Part shown: piece by piece, positions 12,905 through 26,295 of the stretch
Position numbering within the stretch: the first letter of the stretch is position 1
Layout of the letters: every line of letters starts with the position of its first letter
Source of the DNA: Sarcocystis neurona
Taxonomy: Eukaryota; Apicomplexa; Conoidasida; Eucoccidiorida; Sarcocystidae
Reading direction: 5' to 3'
DNA: 64,000 bases
Assembly: GCA_000727475.1 (NCBI GenBank)
Contig: KL647315.1
Location: 1,661,373-1,725,372 of the forward strand
Notes under the pieces: model-generated
Database searches by the model: none
What the model was told of the DNA's origin: nothing
The model's input: only the letters and a program-made list of their open reading frames with translations
Translations under genes and position numbers: made by a program

Positions 12905-13880
12905 GAAGATTAGTAAGCGCCCCTCCGGAAGCCGCTGGAGACGCAGCAGCAACGGTACCGGCAAAAGGAGTCAGCAGCGCGAAAGCCGGTAGATAAGCCT
13001 GTCAGGGGTGGCCAAGTGTAGCACTTGCCAACTTCATAATCCGCAGGCGCCTCAACACGACTGAGTGAGGAGAAGAAAGCTCCTCTTGTGAAAAAAAATG
13101 ACAGTACCAGGTGAGGACACAGTATTCTGAAAGGACGACAACCACAGCACCAGCCGTCGTACCCGCAGCGACAGACCAATTGTCCTCTCCTGTTGCGCTG
13201 CCTTAAGCAGCGGCCAAAGGCGCAGGGTAGCAGAAAAAGCGCGAAGCCAGCAGTTCACAGCAAAAGCAACACCACCAGCAAGAACAGCACTGGCAGCAAC
13301 ACAGATAGAGGTACTATCAGTGGCAAAAGAAGCATGAAGAAACATGAACAGAGCACCCCCTCACGAGATTGTCAGTCTACCGCGGATGAATGCAGCCGCA
13401 GCCACAAGGGAATTGTGAACACAGTCTTGCGCTACCGAGGTCATACGCTGAGAAATACGTTGTCGATACAGGGTCATGTCGTACATAGGGCTTTGAACTG
13501 TGCTAGTGATATATACAGAGAGAGGCACATGAGGCGAAAGCGAGATCTATACTCTAGTGAACACTCAACGAGCAAGTGCTGTGCCCCAGGCGGCAACAGC
13601 AGCTTTTGGAGAAGAAATAGCACCACACCAGAAAGAAGAAACAGATCATGTGAGGAATAGAAAAGGTGCGGAACGGTGCGAACGAGCACCGCTCCGAGAA
13701 AATCTTAAGCGTAGCAGCAGCTACGCCATAAGGGAGACAAGCAGCAGCTGCTGCAGGAGGAGAGAAGGCACCCCAATGGGAGAACAGCAGTTGGAGGAGC
13801 ACTTCAGCAGCCCTTAGTATATGCACGTACAACAGAGGTGAGCTGCTCTGCTCAAAGTGCAGCAAGCAGAAGACCACGAA
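12905..13880 (+). pseudogene. Decayed Ala/Thr/Gln-rich coding relic
   Basis: Stretches on the plus strand read like coding sequence of the repeat-rich type but are broken by stops and frame changes. Examples are a segment with AGDAAATVPAKG near 12930, one with TTTAPAVVPAATDQL near 13135, one with QQFTAKATPPARTALAA near 13245 and one with VPQAATAAFGEEIAPHQ near 13580. They do not join into one frame. The most likely reading is an old, mutated low-complexity gene, or degenerate exons of one, left in the repeat-poor block. Confidence 0.45.
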
Positions 13881-16800
13881 AAAGTATGTGCACCTAGGTG
13901 TGCGCGTGCTTGCTCTTCAGAGAAACAGATGCGTACACGTACATGTGTACACTTGTGAGCTCAACATTTAGATCCGACTACGCATGTGTCTCCGTGTGCG
14001 CAGTTCTACGTATGTTCTGTGTACAGATGGAAGGAACGCTATTGTGTACGTGGGGACAGGCCGCATTCACAGGGAAAATACAGGATGTGTACACTCTTTA
14101 TTGAGTGTGCAAGAGCTTCTAACCTGTATTCGCGTGTACGTTCGCTGTTAACTCACCGTGTCAGCACGTTTATACATATCTGCCTGAGGACCTACCCATG
14201 CGCTTGCAGCATAAGATAGGACAAGCAGCACCTTGCAGACGCCAGAGTTTCAAGGAGATCTTCTTCTTTTGTTGGCGAACACGCCCTCGTGGCATGGAGC
14301 GGTCATGACTCTACAGCATTAAAGCTAATGCTCGTTTACACGTTTCCAGATAAAGCTCGGATAGTTAGACACACTACACGAGAGCACCCACGCGAAGATA
14401 TGCAACGTGCACCGCAGCACGCATGCGCCCACAGGCAGATATCAAAACCCTACAGATGCGTGTACGTGGATAACTTTTGTTATACTGGGCAAAAAGGGTG
14501 CTCGACATCTCCAAGCGGCGCGGTGGACGGCATGACAGTGCTAGCAGGTTCCTATTGGCGCCGCGCGCGAGAGGAGGACGCTTACACTAGAGTGGATAGG
14601 AGAATTATCTCGTTCAACTGCCTCGTTGCATAAAATTTGCGACTAGAAGAGCTATTCGCGGGAGACAGACAATTTTCGGTGTCTCCCTTTGCATGCGTGT
14701 CGCTTCCGCTACACGGCGACCGGCGCCTCTGCCTCGTAAAGAGGAAATGGCGCTTTGTGTAGCTCGACTGGAATTGTGTGTTGCCCAAGTTAGCGTCTTT
14801 TCTCAATGCCGGCGGTCATCATCGTGAAACGACTAGAGCTGCGTCGCTTCGATACGCCTAGCCCTCACACTTTTACACCTTATCAGTTGTGAAGGAACGT
14901 GTTTTGACGTTTCACCGGTCATTCAGCAGATGAAACAACGCAGCTCATTGAGTAGTGGTGGCGCCATGTTTGGACTGGCAAAAATTGTTATTCTCTTTTC
15001 GTCGTTCACAAGGTGACGTGGCTCCATGCGTGTGTGTACCTGTATGAAGACCGGACTGGTAAGCGTATGTGGTGACTTGAAGGATTTCACGATATGTATA
15101 CCCGAATGGACACATACGTACGCTCACTTGTACGCACGCACATAGCTGCACACGCGTGCATCTGCTGCAGAAACGTGGATCTGCCAGCACACAGGTACAG
15201 ATAGAGACAGGGCTGAACGAAGCCGTATGTAACGGAGGTACTCGTGAATATACCTACATTTGCATGTCTGTGCGAGAGAGAGAAAGACAGATAGACCGAC
15301 GCGCAGACAGAATGATGCGCACGTGAGCAGGTGGCTAGGTTGAAGATGGAAGAGAATAGCACAAATGAAAAACTGCGCGCAAGTAGACGCGTACACGCCT
15401 GCGCGTCGGTGTCTACGTCTGTACACATACCCATATATTTATAGATGCACGCACAATTTTAAATTCTACGCTCATCCAGTTGGCGTGCGCAACCTATAAG
15501 AGCATATATATGCATTTGTAACACACTTATAACCTCCGCAAACTTCCGGTTGGTCGGGGACAACCAGCCAGGGTAGCGTGCCCGTGACAAATTTTGGACT
15601 CCACCTGTGCGCCGCATTGTTTTATATCTGTACAAGTACACCGACTACATTTTACAGAGCAGGAAGACCGTATGTATGCCGAAGAAATGCCGATAATAAC
15701 CGGATTTATTCATAAAAATATCTCTTCTATTGATACATGAGCGTGTGTGCACTCGTGGTAGATGTGTAGGCAAAAACCCCTGCATATGTATATATATATA
15801 TATATGTATCCGTGCATCTGTATGCCAGGAGAACGCATCAGAAAAGATGCATGTTAGGGGTGAATAAACCCGTCTATGCACATCTGCATCCAGGTGCATC
15901 TATATATCCTCCGGGTACACCTCGATTTATTAAGTGGATGGAATGGTGAGCTTTAGGGGTTTCATGTAGTTGTACGTGCCCTGGAGCACTTCTGAAAAGG
16001 AACAACTAACACGGATGAGAAACACGCAGTTTAATTCTCCTATGTACACGTTATACTATTCACCCTTCCAGTGATGTGCTGGCTTTTGTCGGGGTACGCA
16101 TATTTACTATTCCCTGTTGTCAGTTGGCAAAGACATATCCGTTTTCCTATACCACAGCACGAACGTATACCCTTTTTCCTTTTCCCATGTTGTAGAGGCC
16201 AGTCGTCGTCATGGAAACACGAATAATGCATTTTGTATGTCCACTAGCCGGTGAATGACTCACTTTTCTCTCACGTAAAGGGATAGTATGTTTCGTACAT
16301 TATGTAGTGAGTCAAAGTAGGAGTGTTTTGTGAAAACCAAATGCTTGAGTTGCACCACTTTGCCGAGAAGTACCCTCTTAGTTCTACTCCTGTGTAGAAA
16401 CTCTCCTCCCGTTGTTACAAGGCATGAAGACGGCACTGCTTTTGTTGGGTAAAGGGTGAACTCCCACCTGATGGTGCGCATGAAGAATGAATTAGTTTCG
16501 CGTTATGCTGGAGAAAGCTAATATTGACTCAAAAAATACTCGTTTGTACCCGTGCAAGTCCCATCTACACGGTCTGAGAACGGGGCTGGTCCGACTGAGC
16601 CGCAGTACTGAGATATCTTACTTTAGGTGGGTAAAGATGGACTCAAAAGCAGATGCACGCCGATCGAGAGAAACAATTTCTTCACTTCTTATCTGTGTCA
16701 CTTCGCTCATTCCACATCTGTGCATGTACTGGCGCCCGCAGTGAGCTTTTCGCGAACGTGCAGGCTTCTTGGGAGAAAGAGTTAAGTCAATTCTGCTTGG

Positions 16801-17751
16801 TCAGGCAGAAGGGAGGATAAAGTTACACCCGTGTAAATGGAAAACGGCCAGTCCACTTTCACGTGGCGCGCAGGAACTGTCTTTTCACGTGCACATTTGC
16901 TCCGTGCTCCAGGAATATTGTATTCTACTCTAGTACTTTACGACTGGTGCAGCCTCGGGTTTTCGCGTTGACAGAACCCACTTGTCAGAGAGAATACACA
17001 GGATCACTTGTGTGTATACGACACACTCAGTTCAGCACTTTTTCCCTCGGTCAAGAGGACAGAGTCTCTCATCATACGTATAGGCCTATTCAACGACGCG
17101 AGAACTGCCCCTGTGCTCCTCCTCTGCGGCTCAGCGTCCACTGTCTCCACTACACATCCGCGACTGCAGTTAAAACGTTTTATTTTATGTGCATGCGTCC
17201 GTAGGACGTGCAGCCACGGACAGAAACGTAGACGTATGAGTCCCTACGCATAAAAGGATATGTGTCTACATGTATTGATTCACACGTAAGGTACGGAGGG
17301 TGCGGCGTTACGCAGGAGACATGTGTGGGGAATAGTCGAGACGTGAAGTTCTGTTTTCAACCCCGGAATTCCAGTGTTTCTCTCCTCTAAAATCGGCTCG
17401 GAAGCACTTGCACATGGATTTGGCAACTTACGCAGGCTTCCGTATGCAAGAAAAGGATCCGTGAATATATATATATATATATATACATATATATATGCGC
17501 CCACACGTGTGTGTAGATTCATGTACTACCACACGTTTGCAATGGACTCTATAGGTACACATATGCACACGCTTACGCATGCATTAACATGCTTGCATGC
17601 ATACTGCCGTAGGTGGTGAACAGCTTGCACCACTGCAGCGGAGAAATAAGACTGCGTCGTACTCATGGCCTAAAAATGCGAGGCGCAATACCTTGACACA
17701 TACGTACCACGCCACATGTACGTGTCAGTATGTCTGTGTATACAAATATAC

Positions 17752-17782
<31 letters not shown>

Positions 17783-18493
17783 AATATATGTATACAACCA
17801 TGGTTATCTGTTGGGGAGTGTGTATATTGTTGACGGAAACGGCCTATCGGAAACTATAAGCGGCATGCATCAGTGACCCTGCACGTATTCTTGTGCGGGG
17901 AGCTGTGCAGTCGACGGAATGCAGAAGCTCCCGCAGGCCTCGGCACCACCTCCGAAGGTCCACGTATACGGGTAGCTGTAGTTTCAGAAGTCCAGCTGGA
18001 TCCTCACGTGTGCATGTCCATGTGCGTACGCTCACACGTACGTAGGTGTGTACGCAGATATTTTCGCGGATCTCCCCCTGCCCGACTCCCTCTTTTCAAA
18101 TCTGTGTGTACACGTTTTTCCGTATGTCCATTTATGTGTGTGTGTGTGTATGGACATGTGGCAAGACGCGCTTGCTGACGTAAACGTGTGAACTTGCATG
18201 TGTGTAGATTTCATGACTGCATCCGTCAAGAACGCATCAACGCAGGGCATTTCAAGTACACTCGCGTCTGTGAACCTGCGTAAATACATCCTTGTGGAGA
18301 CGCACTTGCACATGCGTATGTGTGCGCGTGTCCGTGCGTTACAGAGCTTCATACGTCCATATGTACTTGCGTAGTTATGTGTGCATAAACTATTTACATT
18401 CCTACAGTGACGTGTTTGATATCTATTGTTACACACGTACATATATATTCCTGTACAGACACTAACGGACATTAATTATTATTAGATTCGTAC

Positions 18494-18524
<31 letters not shown>

Positions 18525-18690
18525 TATATATATATATATATATCTGTATATATGCGCGTAGCGTGCGTATCGGCTTTCGACTACGCGCATGAGGAATAAA
18601 TTCACTTGGAGCTACTGCCGCGCTCTGAAAGAGTGTACGTGTCGGTTCCCCGCTTTTTTTTTCTCTGATTTATACAGGGAACAACTCATT
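13881..18690. other. Repeat-poor block, no supported gene
   Basis: Only short overlapping ORFs on both strands, none with a recognisable domain. It contains (TA)n tracts near 15788-15806, 17464-17497, 17749-17790 and 18491-18555, and many TACGTA, GTACAC and GCATGC words. Single copies of a TTTAGGG-like heptamer occur near 15950 but no telomere-like array. Confidence 0.55.
18491..18555. repeat. (TA)n microsatellite
   Basis: Two runs of about 14 and 10 TA dinucleotides separated by TGTACA. Similar shorter tracts occur at 17464-17497, 17749-17790, 21050-21078, 21718-21772 and 22016-22062 in the same block. Confidence 0.95.
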
Positions 18691-18703
18691 CAGGAGCACA
18701 GAT

Positions 18704-19078
18704 GTGCTGAAACAGGAAAGCGACCACCAGCAGTGTGTGGTGGTGGCAAGCCTGGGCGACCACAGCACCAGAGGAGGAACAAACTCAGCGCGAGGAATAA
18801 GAACCACAGCGATACCGGAGGTGGTCAAGCAATTAATTTTACATATAGAGATTGCAAAATGGAAGGAAGCGCGCACACCCTCGGCCACTGTGGAGGAAGG
18901 AAGGCCCCTGAAGCGTCGAAGCAGTAGAGATAGAAAGGAGAGAAATCAGCAACAAGGACAAGAACAACGACAAAAGCAGCAAAAGGCCAAAAGCAGCGGC
19001 GCTAACAGGGCTAGACACGGCAGCCAAGGTACCAACAACACGAAACTGAGTCGGAGGACACCTACGGTTCCGGGGTAG
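18704..19078 (+). CDS. Small basic, Gln/Ser-rich hypothetical ORF (gene or relic)
   Basis: A 124-codon plus-strand frame. Its second half (…EVVKQLILHIEIAKWKEA…, then Lys/Arg/Gln-rich to a TAG) has protein-like composition, unlike its neighbours. No domain was recognised. It sits just upstream of two decayed exon-like pieces at 19533 and 19704 and may be an exon of the same broken gene. Confidence 0.3.
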   Translation: MLKQESDHQQCVVVASLGDHSTRGGTNSARGIRTTAIPEVVKQLILHIEIAKWKEARTPSATVEEGRPLKRRSSRDRKERNQQQGQEQRQKQQKAKSSGANRARHGSQGTNNTKLSRRTPTVPG

Positions 19079-19099
19079 TTCTGAGCTGGATGATCGTGT

Positions 19100-19225
19100 A
19101 CAGGAAAGGGACAATAAACGGCACACGTCGCAAGCAGGTAAAACAGAAAGGGGAAGTTGAAGAGAAAGGAACGCTAAACGGCACACGTCGTAAGCAGATA
19201 AGACAGAAGGAGAATGCTGGAAGGG
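19100..19225. repeat. Two-copy imperfect tandem repeat (unit about 60-65 bp)
   Basis: The core CGGCACACGTCG followed by (C/T)AAGCAG occurs near 19118 and near 19178, with similar AAACAGAAAG / AGACAGAAGG continuations. Possible remnant of a duplicated segment. Confidence 0.6.
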
Positions 19226-19532
19226 AACAGGAGAGGGAATGAGGAAGGCAGAGGAATGGAAGGGACGGAGGAATTCTTCACTCTGCGGATTCCGTGGCCG
19301 CTCCACTGCGACTGCTTCTGGCACAGGGCCGCAGTGGGTGTACGCCAGGCAAGAAAAATTGTGTCTTACCCACGGAAAGCTCGCCTACCCGAGCTAATGA
19401 CTGCTGGAGCAATAGGATACATATCAGTATTTGCCGAAGAAGTAATTCCGGGTTTTTGTGTCGAGGTAGACGACAAGACTGACCACTACGTCGAGAGTGT
19501 TTCCCACTATTTTCTCCGCTGCTTTTTTCCAG

Positions 19533-19880
19533 GGAGGCTGCAACAGTATTCCATCGTATACTACTGCTACTACTACTGCTCCTACTAATCATTGTACTGC
19601 TACTCATCGTATTCGTACTGCTGCAGCTTCTACATCTACTGAACAACTGCAAAGTTTAGCATAAAACGGTTTTAGCACCCAGTGTCACTTCTGGCAGAAG
19701 TAGCATACGTACGACTGCCAAGACGTGTTTGGTTCGTACGTTTTCAAAAAGGACAACGCTGCTACTACAGCAAGCAGTACTACTAGAACAATGACTGCAT
19801 CAGAACCTAGTCCGCTGGCTTATCAGCATCCGTTTGACACGAAGACTTTGATACACTTTGCGTGCTTGCGTCTGCCGTAG
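19533..19880 (+). pseudogene. Two exon-like Thr/Ala-rich relics
   Basis: Piece 1 (19533-19664) follows a pyrimidine-rich acceptor (GCTTTTTTCCAG) and reads in phase 0 through a Thr/Ala run to a TAA; it ends STEQLQSLA. Piece 2 (19704-19880) reads TYDCQDVFGSYVFKKDN, then a Thr/Ala run, then PLAYQHPFDTKTLIHF to a TAG. In both, ACT/ACA codons sit where repeat-rich genes have GCT/GCA, as if G-to-A changes had converted Ala to Thr. No complete gene could be built. They could also be terminal exons of a live gene I cannot assemble. Confidence 0.4.
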
Positions 19881-21730
19881 CCTCTCTAAGCAAGGAAAAG
19901 TGCAGCTGCGTATTACAGGCTCTTTTCGTCGAGGAAAAGTGCGAAATACTGCACTCGTTGCAGTAGCACTTTCAAGTGGTACGCCAGAGTAGGAGTCACA
20001 AACATGTTATGGGTGGGAATAGAATCTACTTTTCTTCTACATCTGCAGAAGATCCGTAATACACAGAGTAATATTGGAACATCTTATCATCTCTACGCCG
20101 AAGCAGATTCAGACCCCGGAGATGGTCCCCACCACTTCGAACTTCAGTCACCGCGACAAATTGCCAGGTATGATGTCTAACGTGGAGGAACTGTGTCTGT
20201 ACGTTTCACCTTATCCGCGTCGTCTATTGCGGTGGTAATACGTGTGTATTCAACTGAGCCATTCCTGTAGACTGAATTACTGCATTTCATGCGCAAAGCA
20301 TGTGTAGAAGAATGTACATGCGTTCTGCTAAAGCTCTCTTTCAATTGTCCTCGTGTTGCTTCAGTATGCACGCAAGAAGAATATCTATACGTATACATAT
20401 ATACATATGTAGATAGATAGATAGATCATTTGCAGGGCCTCCGACATCTGTGTCTGCCACTGTCCCCGTATATACATACGCATGTATATATATGTACATA
20501 TATATGTAAACATATAGGTGTGTATGTAAAAGCAGATGTGGATGGGATGTAAAAGCACATGCTTACGTACAGACGTACATTCATCCGTACATACACGGTC
20601 ACACACGTACACATGTACCGTTGAACGGAAACGTCGTAAACGTACACATGTTTGTCCTACAGGTGATATTCGCTGCAGCGTCGCGTAGTATTCAGCATGA
20701 CCAGACTGCACGAATATGCATTAAGACGCGTACGCACATGAATGTAGACAGTCATCTATAGGTATATTCACAGGTAGAAAGCTTCTATGTGTAGCACTCG
20801 TGTACACATATTTTGACATACACGTCAACGTGGGCACCGGAAAGTCTCTCCTGCGTCGTAGACACGCATCGCTGCACCGATGACACTTCCACAAAAGCTG
20901 TGCCTGTAATTTCCTCTAGGATTTCACCACGAGCGCGGATGTCTAGCTCGTGTAGATGTATATGGTCCGCCTTCATCGTGTGCAGAAACAGGGTCAGCTC
21001 CGAGGTGCGTGGAGAGATACCACGCACAGGCAGGTGGATATTGTATAAGCCTATAATATATATATATATATATATATGTATTCATATACATATGCGTAAA
21101 ATCTGGCAGTGTGCGTCTTAGACGTCGGTCTGTTAAATCAGTGATTTCATCTTAGTGCGTTCTGCTGGAGGCGTACACCGTCGTCTGGACGACTGTTGTG
21201 TCTACACATGCTCCTGCACAAATGACGATTTGACGCGAGTATGTATGACAAGCCACTGCGGGAATACTCCTCAATTAGGCAGGAAAAAAAAATGTAGTAC
21301 TCCAGCAGAACGTAAAGACGTGAAGTTGCCAGGGACGGACACAGATTCGTTATCATCCCCGCGAGCTCGTATACAAGTGCAGCGTAAGCTTGTTAACAAA
21401 AGATTTTTCCACAATACGCCGGATATATCTTGACGGGGTAAACTACGTCTTTTTGTGGAAACATTGCGGTGATGTAAAGACATCATTCACCTGAACTTGC
21501 GCGTAATTCGCTGCATATATGCTCTGGCATCTACCTGCATACACGGATACGTTTACGTGTCGACCTGTGCGGAGGACCGTATACGTCCAGACAAACTGAC
21601 AAACACGCAGACAATCATCCCGTATAATCTTTTACAAACGAGAGACTCTCCTCAGAGTGGAGAATTTCTACTGTAGGTATACGGAAGTTTAGACCGAAGA
21701 CTCATACGCAGTCTCCTGTGTATATATATG

Positions 21731-21765
<35 letters not shown>

Positions 21766-24700
21766 GTATACGCATGAATGCGTAAACGCGTAAAACATCA
21801 TAAGTGCTGTAGACGTACACAGATGTAAACGCGTAGCGGTCCAGCAAGGAGTCTTTGCAAGTAAAGCCCCCACTGATGTGTGAACGTCCATACGAACAGA
21901 AATACATTGGTACACATTTTTATCTACCAAAGTTTAGTAACAACCTGGAAAACAAATCGTCGCCTCTGCGGATACTCGTACTTCAGCTGATACAAACGGA
22001 TGGAAATACATCGATATATACATATGTAAATCTACATATACATATATATATATATATATATTTGCATACACATTTGCATCCAAAGGTGAATGTCCACGTC
22101 CACACCAGTAGCCAGAGGCTCTCCCGTATTGCGAGTAGTCAAGAAAGCACGTATGCATAAGTATGATACCTCTTAAACACACTGCGATGAGAGCAGGTAC
22201 TCGGCGGAAGACGTCATGCACCTATACCATTTACCAAATTCCTCAGTTGATCTTCAAGCAGTTATCGACGCAGATGTGCAAAGTGGATGCCCACAAAAAC
22301 ACACAGACACATTTAACGTGGGCGCAAGGAGGAGCTGCAGGCGAAAGACAGCGTGAAGCGTGATACACCTGTATGTAGGCACATAGAGACACACTTCTAA
22401 ATCAGTCTACACGAGTATACGCACACATGAGGAGAATAGCGCACGAAGAAAGCAAGGATTTGCCAAGAGTGCAACCCATACACCTCGGCACACGTGTACA
22501 CAAGTGTAGGCGTGTCTTGTTCTTTCTCCTAATTTAAGTAATACATACGCACAGGTGAATTCTGTTTCCATGGAGGCAGACGTTCAACCGCCACGAATCC
22601 GCACAAACCGCAATGCGCTACGTGTCTCCCCTCGTTCACAACGTCAGAAACCCGTTTGAGGATTCAAGAAAACGGAGAAATACGCCTTCAGTTGAATATG
22701 GGATTGCGTATTCTTGTTTGTAGTTGTCTCTGCAGCAAACTTCTGGATGCGTGTGCGTTTGCAAAAGTAGCTCGCGATATGACTTCGCCCCGGCGCCCAA
22801 CACTAATAATTGCAGAGGCACGACTAGTGGGAGAAGTGTCGAGATATACATAGATCTGCCTGCCGACATCGAAGCAGTTCAACTCTTCACAAAACCTTGT
22901 TCAGCAATCCACACAGCTGTTTTTTAAAGGATTTGTTAACCACAGAGTATGCTAAGGCTGCAAGTGTTGCCTGTTCGTGTGGGCGACCAGGCACCTGATG
23001 ATTCGAATACAGCAAGACACACGACGGCCTGTGTAAACCAGTTCTTCCTTTTTTAGGCGACTGAAAAGCTTAATATGCAAGGAGGGTACAGGCGCGCACA
23101 GACCAACTAGATGTTCCCACGTAGATGTCTCTCTCTGGTAGACGGCGGTCGCGGATGCAGCTGAAAAGCCATGTCGAAGGGAAATTGCTGCATGGTGGAA
23201 CTTTAGCAGGGCAGGCAGCTACTGAAGCACTGGTAGAGCGGTGATATAAGGTAACGCAGCTTCTCTAATGCTAGATTTCCCCCATTGTCTGCCTTTTTCA
23301 GCAACGATGCCACTGGGTAGGCATGCGGGTATTTACACGTGGAATCAACCTCGCGGTGGGCAGAAGTGCTGTTGTAGTGGAATGTCGCAAAGAGTCATTG
23401 TCCTCACGGCTTCGTCGAGCATACATGCAAGTAGAATGCCGTGTGGGAATGGAGCAACGCTGCAAATTCAATTCTGTATGTTACTGAAACGCAACGACGC
23501 GGCCGTTAAAGGCAGGCGCGAGCGGGAGAATCCTATAAAAGAGCATGTGGAAATTTACAGGAAGATATCGTTGCGAAGTTTCTACCTGCAGCGGGCGCTT
23601 CAAGAGTTCATAACAGCACATATATTATTTCATAGTAGATTCACATGTTTTCTTGCACGATAATAGTGCACGGATGCATCCTACACACACGCGTCAAACT
23701 TCTGTTTAAAACGTATCTACATAGTGTTTTGGAGAAGATTATGCATCTGTGCACCCTCCGTATCTCTAGTTTCTACTGGAAATGTATCCACGTATAGTTT
23801 TTCAGGGGAATGAGACGAGTGTGCGTGGCTACACGTGTGCACTGGGCGTTCACTGAAAGATTCCACATTCATTTGTATAACCTTCCGAAAAGTTCATATG
23901 ACTGTTTCCGCCTATACATACGTTCAGTATATTTACTATGTGCTAGCGTGTCTGAACAGGTACAGAGGCCGTCGAGAAAATCGCATTTGTGCGCCAACAG
24001 AAGGAACTTACAAGCGTTGCCGCGGTTTCGTTGCCCACGAAGTGTACAGTGTACATAAAAGTGCGCACAAGTTCTAGAGAAGGAAATGTGGATAAAAAGA
24101 AGTCACCCTTATTGAGACGACTGTGTATATATACGTGCACATATGCGCAGACAAGGACATACATGTGGAACAGAAGTTTTCGCACAAAAGAGACGTGTCT
24201 GCGTGTAAGCGCCGCTGAGGTCACTACAGAAGGTTCAATTTTCTGCCTCCTTGAACCCTCATATATACATCTACACAGTGTTTATATATCTGCCTGTATA
24301 TGTAAATTTCTTCACATCCCAACTAGCAAGTCATTAAGAGAGCAGAAACGGCGGCAAAGACGCCTCACCAGGATCACTTTTCAAAATGCGTCGCTATCCG
24401 TGTGCTATTTTTGATGTACAAGGTGTGAATAGAGACAGGCGTAGGGACACGAAAGAGAAACTGGCTCCAGAGTATGAGTGAATATGAGAAAAAGTGGTAA
24501 TTCAAAGATGTCTTTTGGCGTACAAGTTGAAGTTGATTTGTTTCAAATTAGGCTGCCTCATTTCGTTCTACCAGAGGAATGCCTAACTGTTCCTGCTGGG
24601 TGCGCTGCACTGCTTTATCCGTGATAACAACAGCGCCGTGTCTAGCTACGACCACGCGTCTGTAGGCGCACACAGAGACATATGCGCACGTGCAATTTCC

Positions 24701-25500
24701 TGTAGGTTCGTCATGACAGATGTACTAGTTGCGTCCAGCTATCAGTATGTCTGTGCATCTTGACAACGATGCACATATGACGCGTACTCCCGTAGGAATC
24801 GTATGGCAGACATCACACCTGCTGTGTCCAAATATCGATAAAATCCCTTCGTGTGGGCGAAGACATGTATACAGACACACGCATGTATGTACGCGTTCCT
24901 CTAAGTGGGAGGACGGCTGCTCTGTAGATCTGTTCGACTAGGAAACTGTGTATGCATCCATGTACGCCGTACACGCTGTTTCACCTTTCGTGAAACCTGC
25001 TCGGTTGCTTCTCCATCGTTGTACACAAGCGAATGTACACAGCCCTATATGCGTCCACATATAGACGTTCATATATATACATATGTATGTAGCCGATCAC
25101 AAACATCGTTCTCTGTGCACGACGAATTTGCGTAGTCTCTATGTGTTTCTCTGCATGTGTATTTGTCTCGTGACGGGGCGAAGATGTGATAGCACAGTAG
25201 CAGAGGAAAACAGACGGATGTACATCGCATTCTGACGGTATATACCACATCCAGTGTGGTCGCGGCGTCAGTCCTTCGCCGTTGCTGCTTTCCACTGTAC
25301 AGCGAATGCCGTATCCGTCTGTTGTAGCAGAAAAGTCTCCCTCTGCCTGCGCTCGAAGCAGAAGTACGTGTCGTCTTGCCGGCGTTGCCAACCGGAAACA
25401 GGGTGGGCTGCAGTAGTCTTCCACGAGAAGCAGCGAGAAATCTACCCCGACGTGCTGCTCCTCACGAGAGGATGCAGACAAAACAGTGTCACCAGCACTG
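19881..25500. other. Repeat-poor block, no supported gene
   Basis: Many short ORFs and several (TA)n tracts, without a domain, RNA gene or mobile-element signature I can defend. Composition shifts towards CAG/CTG-rich sequence from about 25.64 kb. Confidence 0.55.
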
Positions 25501-25534
25501 CTGACCAAATGCGTCCGAACATAAGAGCGCCGAT

Positions 25535-25987
25535 ATGTTGTCGGCCATTGTTATCCTCAGCACTAGCAATAGCCTTCGCGAGTTCGTTCTAGGACCCCTC
25601 GTTGATCATTACCAGGGGTTCTCACGGTTGTGTTGCACAGAGCACATTCAAATGCTGCGCTACCGCGCTGACAGCAGCAGCAACAACAGCATCAGTTTCA
25701 CACCGAGAGAAGGAGCTCCAAGAGCAGCAGCAACGGGGGTAGCAGCAACAGGAGGAGCAGCAAAAGAGAAGAGAAGCAGCAAGGAAAGCAGCGGGAGCAG
25801 CAGCACACGCAGAAACAAAAACAGCAACAAGGAGAGCTACAACAACAGCCGCCAAGATTTTGAGACGCGCCACGCCGAGCAGCACCCGCAGCAGCAGCGC
25901 ACCATAGGCGCTGCAGCATCCCAGATGCTGTATGTGTGTCATTCTCCCCTCAGCAGCCTCAGCGCGCTGCGGCTTGTGCTGCTCTGA
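25535..25987 (+). CDS. Low-complexity hypothetical ORF at the start of the second repeat-rich block
   Basis: A 150-codon plus-strand frame. From about 25660 it is Ser/Asn/Gln/Ala-rich (AAATGVAATGGAAKEKRSS then Asn/Ser/Lys-rich), with CAG-polarity repeats on the plus strand, the usual polarity of coding strands in this window. Its first part is not convincing, so the true start is probably at or after 25650, perhaps after an intron. No family recognised. Confidence 0.3.
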   Translation: MLSAIVILSTSNSLREFVLGPLVDHYQGFSRLCCTEHIQMLRYRADSSSNNSISFTPREGAPRAAATGVAATGGAAKEKRSSKESSGSSSTRRNKNSNKESYNNSRQDFETRHAEQHPQQQRTIGAAASQMLYVCHSPLSSLSALRLVLL

Positions 25988-26295
25988 GCGAAAACCAGGA
26001 TGGGTCGAAGCCACGGCGCTGCTGCAGCTAGGGTAGCTCCGGGCACACGTGGGCTCTCCGTAACAGGAGGGCCAGTGGTCGAGGAACTGGCACCCACGTT
26101 TCTGCTGTGGTGTCCAGCAGTGAGAAACTGCTCCCCCGCGCCCAGTCCGCTGCCCTGCGGCTGGTGCTACGAATACGCACACACGCGCCCTTGCTGGTCC
26201 TGCTGCTCCAGCGCTGCTTCTTCAGCATCTGCTGACGAAGAAATTCACACGCTGCAGCAGAGGGGTTCACTGGAGCCGCAGGTGCAGTTGATGAT

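Noticed and set aside
8321..25500. tRNA genes, telomere-like arrays and retroelement domains
   Set aside because: I looked for T-loop/anticodon arrangements, repeated TTTAGGG and reverse-transcriptase or integrase motifs and saw none I could defend; a tRNA scan and a translated search would be decisive.
24981..25592. Overlapping ORFs of 175 codons (minus) and 112 codons (plus)
   Set aside because: Both look moderately protein-like, neither has a domain, and nothing decides between the strands.
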